Positions 22,343 through 31,962 of a stretch of DNA of 64,000 bases are shown here, piece by piece. Origin of the DNA: Macrophomina tecta. Lineage: Eukaryota; Ascomycota; Dothideomycetes; Botryosphaeriales; Botryosphaeriaceae. The stretch covers positions 1,488,001 through 1,552,000 of the forward strand of contig JAKSGN010000043.1 of the NCBI GenBank assembly GCA_024180945.1. The letters are read 5' to 3'. The notes below the pieces were generated by a model. That model saw only the letters and a list, made by a program, of their open reading frames with translations. It searched no databases and was not told the DNA's origin. The translations under genes were made by a program, and so were the position numbers. Position 1 is the stretch's first letter. Every line of letters starts with the position of its first letter.

Positions 22343-23309
22343 AGCGGCATGATTGAAATGACATACCCCCCTTTGTAATTTTTTTCTGTACATTCTTACA
22401 CGGCGTCTGCTGGATACCTACCTGGCTGCAATGAGATGATGGAGTTTCCTTCGCTGCCGCTGAAAGCCCAGGATGAGCCCGCACTTATGGACGCCACAGC
22501 CGCCACGCGGCTGCGCCCTGCAGACGCAAGCGGGTGTGTGGCCGGGTTGCTTACTTGTTCCCTTGGCTGGTGCAAGACTGGCGGGATAATCAAAGGGTTG
22601 TTCTGGCGGCGTGTCTTTGTGTGTGGTGGGTGCTCGCGTGCGCCGGTAGCTTAGGGAGCGGCTCCCGCTTCCTTTGCTGGCGTGTGGAAGGCCATCGAAG
22701 CGCCGGCGCAGGCGACGGCGGTGTGGCAGCGTCGTCCTGCTGGCGCACACGCATGCATGCATCGGGCGCGTGTGCGGACGAGGAACAGACAGTACTCGCA
22801 ATGGCAGAGGCGCTGGCAGGGTGCGGCAGACAGGTCGCGAGCCCGTCGTGCTGCCTGAGGCATGCCACACACAGCCGTTGTGTGCCAAGGACCGTCCCTG
22901 CCCATTTTGGCGAGGCGGCTTGGCACAAAATTATTTCATAGCCTTTGGCTTTTGTCCGCGACAAAGCACTCGCATACAAAACCACACACGCCCACGCATC
23001 TGCCCGAGCGAGCCTCTCTTTGAGTCTCAGTCTCCCTTCTGCCCACCTCCCTTCAGAAAAAATTCTCCTCACAGAAAAAAAAGTTAAAAACCCACAAAAA
23101 ACCCGCGGCGAAGCCTCCTCTTCCTGACGCGACCTGTCGACCTCAACCGCACAGTCGCTCAGCCCGCTGCCTCACCGCAAAACCCCTCCCAAGTCAATCC
23201 TCCATCGCCCGGAGCACTTCGCTGCCTTCCAAGCGACTCTTCAGCTCCGTCGACACGCGATACGCGCCCATCCCGCTCGGCCTATTCCCCACCTTTAAGC
23301 TTTTCGCTG
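22343..23309. other. Intergenic and PAB1 leader region
   Basis: No gene is seen. The right half turns CT-rich (about 23020-23060), then A-rich, then C-rich, as expected for a strong fungal promoter followed by a long leader. The short open frames here lack support. Confidence 0.5.
23056..23103 (+). promoter_or_regulatory. A-rich tract in the probable PAB1 mRNA leader
   Basis: Four A runs of 5-8 nt are packed into about 48 nt, right after a CT-rich block that often marks transcription starts in these fungi. Animal PABP mRNAs carry an adenine-rich leader that binds PABP and represses its own translation. Whether this tract lies in the transcript and acts that way here is inference. Confidence 0.4.
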
Positions 23310-23413
23310 GTGAGCCTCCTCCACCATCCCAGCACCGCCCTTCCGCGTGCCTGCCGCCCGTAAAATCCGCGCGTGCCGCTCAAAATCCCCCCAGCCCACT
23401 GACCTGCGCGCAG
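23310..23413 (+). other. Probable 5' UTR intron of PAB1
   Basis: The donor GTGAGC at 23310, a branch-like CACTGACC near 23397 and an acceptor CGCAG ending at 23413 lie just 12 nt before the PAB1 start codon. The length is 104 nt. Confidence 0.55.
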
Positions 23414-23425
23414 AATACCGGCACA

Positions 23426-25788
23426 ATGTCCGCAGAAGTTGCCAACACCACTGCTCCCGGCGCTGACGTCAACCCGTCCTCGCCCGTCGCCGGCGACGCG
23501 AACGGTACCGCCGTTAACACCAGCGCCGGCTCTGCAGGCGCCACCGAGGCCCCTACGCCCACCTCCGCCGCTCCTTCCGCTCATCAGAACTCGGCCTCGC
23601 TCTATGTCGGCGAGCTCGACCCCTCCGTTACCGAGGCCATGCTCTTCGAGCTCTTCTCCTCCATCGGCCAGGTTGCCTCGATCCGCGTCTGCCGTGATGC
23701 CGTCACTCGTCGCTCGCTTGGTTACGCCTACGTGAACTACAACAGCTCTGACGACGGCGAGAAGGCCCTGGAGGAGTTGAACTACACGCTGATCAAGGGC
23801 AAGCCCTGCCGTATCATGTGGTCCCAGCGCGACCCCGCCCTTCGCAAGACTGGCCAGGGCAACGTGTTCATCAAGAACCTGGACGGTGCTATCGACAACA
23901 AGGCCCTTCACGACACCTTCGCTGCTTTCGGCAACATTCTTAGCTGCAAGGTCGCTCAGGATGAGAATGGCAATTCCAAGGGCTACGGTTTCGTTCACTA
24001 CGAGACTGCTGAGGCCGCGAACAACGCTATCAAGGCTGTCAATGGGATGCTGCTGAACGAGAAGAAGGTTTTCGTTGGGCACCACATCCCCAAGAAGGAC
24101 CGCATGAGCAAGTTCGAGGAGATGAAGGCGAACTTCACCAACGTCTACGTCAAGAACATCGATCTGGAGGTCACTGACGATGAGTTCCGCGAGTTGTTTG
24201 AGAAGTACGGCCAGATCACCTCTGCCTCGCTTGCCCATGACAATGAAACTGGCAAGAGCCGCGGTTTTGGTTTCGTCAACTTTGTCAGGCACGAGAGCGC
24301 CGCCAAGGCTGTTGATGAGCTGAACGACAAGGATTGGAAGGGTCAGAAGCTCTACGTTGGGCGCGCGCAGAAGAAGCATGAGCGTGAGGAGGAGCTGCGC
24401 AAGCAGTACGAGGCTGCCCGCGCCGAGAAGCAGTCCAAGTACCAGGGTGTCAACCTTTACGTCAAGAACCTCCACGATGATGTCGATGACGAGAAGCTGC
24501 GTGACATGTTTGCTCCTTTCGGTACCATCACCTCCGCCAAGGTCATGCGCGACACTCAGCCCGTTGGTCGTTCCGGCAGTGAGTCTCCCAAGAAGGAGGG
24601 CGAGGAGGAAGAGGAGGAGAAGAAGGAGACCGAGGAGAAGGAGCCTGAGAAGTCGGGTTCTGATGAGGAGAACAAGGACGGTGTTGACAAGCTCACCAAG
24701 GAGATGGACAAGGTCACCATCAAGGGCGAGCAGAAGATCTTGGGCAAGAGCAAGGGTTTCGGTTTCGTTTGCTTCAGCAACCCTGATGAGGCTACCAAGG
24801 CCGTGACGGAGATGAACCAAAAGATGATGAACGGCAAGCCGCTCTACGTTGCCCTTGCTCAGCGCAAGGATGTTCGCAAGAGCCAGCTGGAGGCCACCAT
24901 CCAGGCCCGCAACCAGATCCGCATGCAGCAAGCTGCTGCTGCCGCTGGCATGCCTACCCAGCAGTTCGTTCAGCCTCAGATGTTCTTCGGCCCTGGCCAA
25001 CAGCCCTTCATGGGTGGCCGTGGCCAGATGCCGTTCCCTCAGGGTATGCCTGCTGGCGGACGTGGTGCTGGTTTCCCCCAGGGTATGCCCATGCAAGGTG
25101 GCCGTGGTGGTCCCAACGCTCAGCAGATTCCCCCCATGGGCATGCCCTTCCCTGGCGCGCCTCTCCCTGGTGGCATCCCGCCCCAGTACAACCCTGCATA
25201 CGCTCAGATGCTTGCTGCTCAGCAGGCTGCTATGGGCGGTCGTGGTGGTAGCCGTGGCCCTATGCCTGGCATGCCCGGTATGCCTGGTATGCCTCAGATG
25301 GCTGGCCAGATCCCCGCCAACAACCGTGGCGGTCCCAACAACCGTGGTGGTGCCAACCGCAACCAGCCCGGCTTCCCTAGCGGTCGCCCAGCTCCCGGGC
25401 AGGCTCCTACTCCTGGCGAGGGTGTTGACCTGTCTGCTCTTCAGTCCGCTGCTCCGCCGCAGCAGAAGCAGATGCTTGGCGAGGCCCTCTACCCCAAGAT
25501 CCACGCCATGCAACCCGAGCTTGCTGGCAAGATCACTGGTATGCTGCTGGAGATGGACAACACCGAGCTGATCAACCTGTAAGTTCACTCTTTCCCAGTT
25601 TGGCTTTTATGGCATGTACTTACACCTAAGACAGAACTTCTGATGAGAACGCTCTTCGCGCTAAGGTTGATGAGGCGATGGGTGTGTACCAGGAGTACAT
25701 CCAGAGCAAGGGTGACGGTCCTCAGGATGAGAACACCGCCCCCAAGGAGGCTGCTAAGGACGGCGAGGCCCCTGAGAACAAGGCTTAA
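23426..25788 (+). CDS. PAB1: Polyadenylate-binding protein Pab1
   Basis: This protein binds mRNA poly(A) tails and links them to translation initiation and decay. Two exons (23426-25578, 25635-25788; 56-nt intron) give 768 aa. RRM1 starts near residue 58 (LYVGEL...YAYVNY), RRM2 near 146 (VFIKNL...GYGFVHY), RRM3 near 238 (VYVKNI...GFGFVNF) and RRM4 near 342 (LYVKNL...GFGFVCF). RRM4 is split by an acidic Glu/Lys-rich insertion of about 70 residues (around 366-440). I recall such an insertion from other filamentous ascomycete Pab1 proteins. A Met/Pro/Gly/Gln-rich linker with RGG-like repeats follows. The MLLE peptide-binding domain (about 679-745: ALYPKI...[11 protein letters not shown]) crosses the intron. 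An open frame covers the whole gene on the opposite strand; it is a by-product of strong codon bias. Confidence 0.98.
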
Positions 25789-28007
25789 GCGTTTCGCCCA
25801 CAAACTTCCTCGGATGCTATGTTTCAGCTTCTCGACATCTTGAACTTCGGGTCCTCAATGGCGTATCAGGCGTTTTCACTGTTCTAGGGTTCACGCTTGG
25901 TGGTGCTCAAAAAGTTAGGGTCTTGTTCTTCACCGCGGCTCTCCGGACGGTTCTTCTTCGTGATTGTCACTCAGATGGACGTCTGATAGATCAACTTTCC
26001 GGTGGCGGGGTCACTTTTGCTTTTCCTTTTTTCTATTCCGGACGCCTCCGAATACCCCCTTGCATGGTTTCTTCCGAGTATCGATAGGAGCCATTCTCAG
26101 CCCCGTTTGTTCCCCTTTTCGTTTTTATACCACCATCACCTGCATGACACTTTACGAGCATGTGTATGATGAGATGATCAGGTGGTCGCTGTCTTTCCGC
26201 TTTGCTCTTCGGATGTTCACGCTTCGGATCAGGACGGGCAACCTACTCCTTTTCTCAAGGTGGAATACGACAGCGTAGTGAGTGACAAGATTGACCTCTC
26301 GCCGGATTCAGAGTCGGCAAAGGGGAACGGATGTCTATACTGGACTTCCGCTCTCTTTTGCTGGACTCCTTCTCTCGTGGGTGGCAGTGGATGTACTTCT
26401 CTCTTCCTCTTCTTTTTTTTCTTCAGGGGGGCTTTTCTGTGTTTCTCTCCTCACGATGGAATGCGGGTTTCGGGTTTAATCAGGGGATGGATGGACGATG
26501 ATCGGGATTGGAGCTTCTCTGAGAAACTGGAAGAGAGGCTCTAACGGCCTGGGAACGATTTCAACGAGGAATGGGGGGATCGGGCGGAATCAAAAGAAGA
26601 GTTTGGGTGAACAGGTGGAGAATTGCTTAAAATGGGCTGCTGAAAGTAGGATAGGGATGGCTATTACCTTTCCTTTTCTTTATCTCTTAGTGGTCTAGGA
26701 GCGAGTTGGTGGAGTGTACGGATGTGCAAGTGGCATGGTTTATGAATAGATGAAGCATTTCAAATGATCCCGTCTTTCCATCTGGTTTACGATGTGAGAA
26801 ATGGTTTTGCATTGTCCAGCGGTTCTCTTCCTTGCGGGCGAGGATGGAAGGTCTGTGCGCGGTTCGTCGCCCGAGGCGTTACGACAGCATGACAGTGCGG
26901 ACCGTGCCAGGCCTCGTCATAGGGAACTGGTAACTAAATTCTCGGTTCGGCTGAGATTGACTGAACCCCCTGCACGCTTGTACAGGCGGTCAGCTCTCTT
27001 TTGAGTTGTTTGGCTTTCCGGACGCCACTCCGGGCATACTACGCATCCATGAATGGCAGAAGAAACTGGTTCCATAAGCGAGAAGCTATTCTTAGCTTTT
27101 CTGTATCCTAGTTTCCAAGGATGTACTAGAACTGACGTACTGACTTGGTCTTTGGCATGCTGTTCTCCTGCCCTTAAAGTTGGTAGAGGCTGGGTCAGGC
27201 CAACTCCAGTCTTAGGCTTCGCGGGGTCTACGGACAGGAGGGATTCCATGGGTGAGGCATAGAAACTTCACGATAAGAGGGCCACGGTTGCGAATATGGT
27301 AAAAACCCACCAGCCAAGTGTAAGCCAGGTTGTTCTCCTGTGCATTCCAAGGTGCCCTGGCTATCTGTTGGCAAGGGTTATACGGCAATAAGTTGCGGTT
27401 TGCGGTTAGCGTGTAGAGCCACAAAACCTTCTCTTTACGAGATCCGCGAATTCGGTCTTGCCGGAAAGTTTGTAGAGCGGTCCACAAGGCATTTATACGG
27501 ATCTACTAACACCTTTGCAGCTCATGCTCCCATGGTCTGACGATGCTAGCAGGGCGCCCATACCGCCAACGCACGTACTTCCATCCCGTCGCAATGGCGC
27601 GCAGCCCAGATGCATATGCCCACGTCGGCAAGGGTATCCTGCAGCTGGACTGAAGGGCAGCACCTGAGCGTTTAGCAGCTGCCAATCAATCATCTCGGCC
27701 GTTTTCGCAATCACTCAATCCCACCAGCCCGGGCGGTTGCCGTGCCGCTTCCTGCTGCTGTACCTGGCCATGAACGGGCTGGAACGGACGCCAGGACCAG
27801 GTTGACCACGGCCATTGCAACGCAGCATGGAAAGCCCGTCAACTCTCTATAAACGCCTCCCGCAACATCCGGCACAGCAGATTCCTCCGACGCCATTGAT
27901 GTGTGGTAAATCACCACAGCCTGTGCAGCACTTTCTTCCCTTTTCTTCCCCACGCTCACTCTCCATTTCTCTATACCAACCGATTGCTCGGGAAACCTCC
28001 TCTCAAC
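25789..28007. other. 2.2-kb intergenic region
   Basis: The first several hundred bases, T-rich and lacking frames, look like a long PAB1 3' UTR. From 26700 onward I see no conserved coding pattern. A TATAAA box at 27848-27853 belongs to the next gene. Confidence 0.5.
27848..27853 (+). promoter_or_regulatory. TATA box of the GNAT gene at 28008
   Basis: A perfect TATAAA lies 155 nt before the start codon, in sequence that otherwise lacks coding frames. Confidence 0.5.
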
Positions 28008-28826
28008 ATGCAGTTCCGACTCTACGACAAACCGGGCCTCTGGATGACGCCCGCCGCCCAGCATGCCCTGCGCCAAACCCTCCTCCACATCGCCGCGACG
28101 TCCCTCCGCCCCGTCCCAGACTACCAGTGCCTCAGCTCCGCCCCGGACGCGCTCGATGACAAGCTCATCGTCGTCGCGCACGCCGGCGACCCGGCCACCA
28201 CGCCCGCCATAGCCTTCACGTCCGCCTTCTTCATCGCCGTCTCCGCCCTGGCGCCGCCCCGGCCCGTCCTGCACACCGGCCTCACCGTCGTCGACCCCGC
28301 CCACCGCCGCCGCGGCGTCGTCATGCAGCTCTTCGCGCAGGTGGCGGCGCACGTGTTCCCCCGGTATGGCAGGGACGGACTATGGGTGACGTGCCTCGCC
28401 GAGGTGCCGTCGAGCCTCGGGCTCGTGACGCAGTACTTGGAGGCCGTGTTCCCGTCGCCGGAGGCGGCGCCGGGCCCGCCGCCGGAGACGCACCGGGCGA
28501 TTGCGCGGGCGGTCAGCGAGGGCGAAAGGGCGCGCATGCTGATCTCGCCAGGGGCCGTGTTGGATGAGGAGAGGTTCGTGTTCCGGGGGTCGAATGATTG
28601 GAGCGAGGGCGAGTGCTTCAAGAAGGATCCGACGGACGAGAGGTGGCTGCATAGGGAGCCGGAGTGGAACCGGTTTTTTAGTGACATGTTGAAGGCGGGG
28701 AGTGGGGACGAGGTGTTGCAGGTCGGCTTTTGCTCGAGGGAGAGGGCGGAGATGGTGGTGAGGATGCTGGCAGGGAGGGAGATGAAGAAGAAGAAAAAGA
28801 AGAAGGCGGCTGCTGCGAGACTCTGA
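28008..28826 (+). CDS. GNAT-fold acetyltransferase-like protein with possible peroxisomal C-terminus
   Basis: A single exon of 272 aa. The core has a strand followed by the acetyl-CoA loop of GNAT enzymes: HTGLTVVDPAHRRRGVVMQLF (pattern R/Q-x-x-G-x-x). After it comes GLWVTCLAEVPSSLG, then a Pro-rich loop and a family-specific tail (VFRGSNDWSEGECFKKD, EPEWNRFFSDML). The substrate cannot be read from sequence. The C-terminus is a seven-Lys run, four Ala, then Arg-Leu; the final tripeptide A-R-L fits the PTS1 consensus, and upstream basic residues favour PTS1 use. The ATG at 28008 is preferred over upstream non-ATG extension of the frame. Codon use is very GC-rich at third positions. Confidence 0.75.
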   Translation: MQFRLYDKPGLWMTPAAQHALRQTLLHIAATSLRPVPDYQCLSSAPDALDDKLIVVAHAGDPATTPAIAFTSAFFIAVSALAPPRPVLHTGLTVVDPAHRRRGVVMQLFAQVAAHVFPRYGRDGLWVTCLAEVPSSLGLVTQYLEAVFPSPEAAPGPPPETHRAIARAVSEGERARMLISPGAVLDEERFVFRGSNDWSEGECFKKDPTDERWLHREPEWNRFFSDMLKAGSGDEVLQVGFCSRERAEMVVRMLAGREMKKKKKKKAAAARL

Positions 28827-29077
28827 GGTGCGCCGGGGAGCGTGGTCTATAGCGAGCCTGGCATTTGGGCTATGGATCATGACCTTGTGGATGGCCATCG
28901 GGCCCTGGGTGCTCTTGAGACCAAATGTCTTGCGGGTTGCAAGACGGCGGACTCTCTACCAGTACAAATGCGAAGTAAGAGTGAACGGAATCATGACTTT
29001 AGAAATCAAGCTAAATTCGTAACGGGAAGTTAAGCGTATATCCCCAATATGTTCTGAGCGAAAGGATAGTGCTCCCT

Positions 29078-30184
29078 TCACTCCGAATCGGTACGCTGAC
29101 TCGCTGGCACTGGTGTAGCTTGCACTGCAACAGGTAAGAGACCGTAGAAACAGGCTTCTGGAAAAGAGAGCTTACATGTCAGGCCTCGCATCAAGGCTGA
29201 TACCTGTTCTTCGTCGGCGGGTTGCTGAACTCTTCTCACCATGTTCCTGTAGGTAAGCTTCCAAAATAAGCTTCTAAATGAAGCCACCTCCTTCGGTTTG
29301 TATTTCTCATGCAATTGCAGATCATCTCCAAAACTTTCCTCCCCGCCAAAAGTCCTAGGTTTCTGGTACATCCTCAGGCTCTCCAATATAGCATCCAGCC
29401 TACTCACCAGGGACTCCTCGTGAGTCCAGTCGCGAAGAGACAGGAAAGCCACGGCGACCGGGAACACGAACGCGGGGCGGTGCATCGTGGCCAGAAGCAA
29501 AGCGCTTCTGACGGTTTCGGAGCTAAGTGTTTGAGGGTCTCCGGGACTTGGATTGGCCGGAAAGAGCTGCTCTCGCGTATCTCTGACTGCCCTAGCAAGG
29601 TCCTCGCGCAAGCGTTCGTTAGTGGTGTTCAACTCTGGCATGACATCGTACAGTCCGTTTGCTTCCATGGCATTGAATCGGACTACAGAGAAACTGGCGT
29701 TTTCGCTTGTGATTCCGCCGAGCTGGAGGTACTCGGCGAAATAAAAGTGCCGCTCGAGCCAGGGCTTTTCTGGCCGTGGGGTGATGTTGTAGGCGTCAAT
29801 CAGGGCGATGGCGGGGAAGATGGGTTCGCTGGTGCTATCAGTGTCCAAGATGCAGATATGTACATCTTCTTCACGATATCGAGTATATTTCTTGCGTATG
29901 GCATGGCGAAGCACCCAAGTGAGCGAGCTGGACCAGGAGGTAAAGGCGGAGTCGCATTTGTGCCAGAGTAGATGCTCTTCGATCATTTCCTTGGTGTTGG
30001 CCTCGCCAGCGTTGTAGACGAGGGCAATGTCGGTCTCTGTAGGGAGGATTTTCGATTCATTGTTCAATCCAAGCCCGCCACGAGAACCGCTCGAGAAAGC
30101 GCGGAAGAGGTAGCGAGGAACGCGGCGCCTGGATTCTTTTAAGATGTCAGCCTCAGGTCTCGGGTCCAGGAAACCAAAGCCCAC
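29078..30184 (-). CDS. DUF7587-like fungal protein, 5' end unresolved
   Basis: A 368-aa frame begins with VGFGFLDPRP and contains blocks that match my memory of fungal DUF7587 proteins: PRYLFRAFSSGS, then FTSWSSSLTWVLRHA, then a VHICILDTD strand and FYFAEYLQLGGI. Function is unknown for the family. The frame has no ATG before the conserved PRYLF block. A TGA sits in frame about 30 nt upstream, and the sequence just before GTG reads CTCACCTTCAG, a plausible 3' splice site. So either a first exon lies further upstream (30200-30400) or the gene has lost its start. The coordinates cover the open frame only. Confidence 0.6.
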   Translation of the reverse strand: MGFGFLDPRPEADILKESRRRVPRYLFRAFSSGSRGGLGLNNESKILPTETDIALVYNAGEANTKEMIEEHLLWHKCDSAFTSWSSSLTWVLRHAIRKKYTRYREEDVHICILDTDSTSEPIFPAIALIDAYNITPRPEKPWLERHFYFAEYLQLGGITSENASFSVVRFNAMEANGLYDVMPELNTTNERLREDLARAVRDTREQLFPANPSPGDPQTLSSETVRSALLLATMHRPAFVFPVAVAFLSLRDWTHEESLVSRLDAILESLRMYQKPRTFGGEESFGDDLQLHEKYKPKEVASFRSLFWKLTYRNMVRRVQQPADEEQVSALMRGLTCKLSFPEACFYGLLPVAVQATPVPASQRTDSE

Positions 30185-30893
30185 CCTGAAGGTGAGTGTG
30201 TTGTTCTTCTGTCATGAACATCTTGGGACAAGCTCAGGGAGATGTGGTATTTTGGACGCAGCAGATTGTAAGGCGTTGATAAGTAGGAATTGGAAGAAGG
30301 CGAGGAGAAGGATGGGATAGAATGTGCAGCCGGATCGGCGAATACAAGTACCAGGGGGCACGGAGAGACGTATAGGCAACATTTAACACAGCAAATGAGC
30401 AAGCGCTACGGCCTCGCGAAGGTTGTGGCTGAGGCGACCTCGAAGCGAGACTGGGGTGGCTGGTCACAAGGGCCACGCAGCTCAACTCCCAACACCACCC
30501 TCCAGCTTCCATCGCCACTAACAAGCGCAGCTATGCTCATGGATGCTCGCATCTTGGCGAAATCCCCCCTTGGCTTACTCCGGCGCTGAAAATTAGCTCG
30601 GAGTTCGGGATGGCACCTATGCACCCGGCTTCAGAGGTTTGGCGACAGGACGAACGACAGCAGGGTGACATCGCGTCCTGTTGTCAGCACTTTACATCTG
30701 GACCACTTGCCTCAAATTGGTCAAACATGCGCTCGGATAATGTCCAAATGGCTCAGAACGGGCACGATAGGCATGCTGACCGTGGCGTCTATCGGGGCTC
30801 GCCAAACATCAGGAATCAAAAAAAAAAAAGCTGCTGCCTGACCGACCGCGCCACTCCCGCCAGCTTCGGACACGGCAATGTAACCCCACAGCA

Positions 30894-30902
30894 TATATAT
30901 AA
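30894..30902 (+). promoter_or_regulatory. TATA box of the GNAT gene at 30982
   Basis: TATATATAA lies 88 nt upstream of the first candidate start codon. Confidence 0.6.
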
Positions 30903-30981
30903 GGCACACTTCTACGCCGCACATCCCCCAATTTGCGCCAATACTCCAGGCACCAGCTGCCCAGTGCAGCCAATCCAGCGC

Positions 30982-31755
30982 ATGCTCGCTAGCCACCCAC
31001 CCAACATGCCGCTGAATCCGCCTTACCAGCTCCAGCCCCTGTCCGAGGACGACATCGACGCATACATGGTCTGCGCCAGCTCCGCTTTCCTGGACGACCC
31101 CCTGCGCAAAGCCACCTTCCCGCCGCACCTCGTCGACCCGGCAGACCCGGGCGAGGAGCAGCGCTTCCGCGAGACGCGCATGCGTAAGCGCCTCGCCGAG
31201 CAGAGTGGGGGCCGCGCCTTCAAGATCGAGGATCCCGCCAGGCCGGGCGTCATCGCGGCCTGCTCGTCGTGGATCGCGCCCCAGAAGCCGGGCCCGGATG
31301 ACGCTGGCGATGCTGCTGAGAAGCGGGTCGGCCGCGACGTCGCCGTCGACCGGCCGAAGTGCGCGAATCCCGTGGTTTGGGACGAGCAGGTGAGGCTTTT
31401 GAACCTGTCGAAGGAGAATATTTTCGGCAAGAGTACCGATTTCTGGTGTATGTCTGTTTTGTACCGGCACACTGGCGAGCATGGAAAGGCTGACAGGTGT
31501 GAAGACCTCGCGGGCTTGGCCACGCATCCGGACTACCAGGGGAATGGTCTGGGTGCGGCTTTGGTGCGGTGGGGCTTGGAACAGGCGGAGAAGGATGGCC
31601 TTCCAGTGTATCTGGAGGCCACGCCTGCGGGCGCGCCTCTGTACAAAAGGCTGGGATTCGAGGTGGTCGAGGAGCATGACCTGTCACGCTTTATCACAGA
31701 CGGTACAGAGTACAAGGTACTATCAATGCTTAAGAGACCCGGCGGAAAGGCATAA
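30982..31755 (+). CDS. GNAT-family N-acetyltransferase
   Basis: A single exon of 257 aa from the ATG at 30982 (MLASHPPN); a second ATG at 31006 (MPLNPP) is also possible. The TATA box 88 nt upstream rules out the much longer open frame. The layout is that of fungal GNATs: PLSEDDIDAYMVCASSAFLDDPL at the N-terminus, a variable loop, then CEDLAGLATHPDYQGNGLGAALV. In this last block Q-G-N-G-L-G is the acetyl-CoA pyrophosphate loop. VYLEATPAGAPLYKRLGFEVVEE forms the terminal strand-helix-strand typical of small-molecule acetyltransferases. The acceptor substrate is unknown. It converges with the P450 gene, ending 208 nt from its stop. Confidence 0.85.
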   Translation: MLASHPPNMPLNPPYQLQPLSEDDIDAYMVCASSAFLDDPLRKATFPPHLVDPADPGEEQRFRETRMRKRLAEQSGGRAFKIEDPARPGVIAACSSWIAPQKPGPDDAGDAAEKRVGRDVAVDRPKCANPVVWDEQVRLLNLSKENIFGKSTDFWCMSVLYRHTGEHGKADRCEDLAGLATHPDYQGNGLGAALVRWGLEQAEKDGLPVYLEATPAGAPLYKRLGFEVVEEHDLSRFITDGTEYKVLSMLKRPGGKA

Positions 31756-31962
31756 AGATACTGCATTGAGGTAGGTCAAGCCACCTTGCCCCCAATATCC
31801 TCGCGCTGGCTATCGTACCGGTGCAGATGGTAACTGATTCCCAGTCTAAACCAAATATTGAGGAAATAAAGAGATACACTAGCCTGCGTACTCGTTCTGG
31901 GCCTCATAGTGCATATTGAAATGATAAACTATCAGCTTCCGGACTCAAATGATGTCCGCTGT

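Noticed and set aside
23282..25588. A 768-codon open frame antisense to PAB1
   Set aside because: It mirrors the PAB1 coding region, its protein is Leu/His-rich with no motif, and strong codon bias of PAB1 explains the absence of stops.
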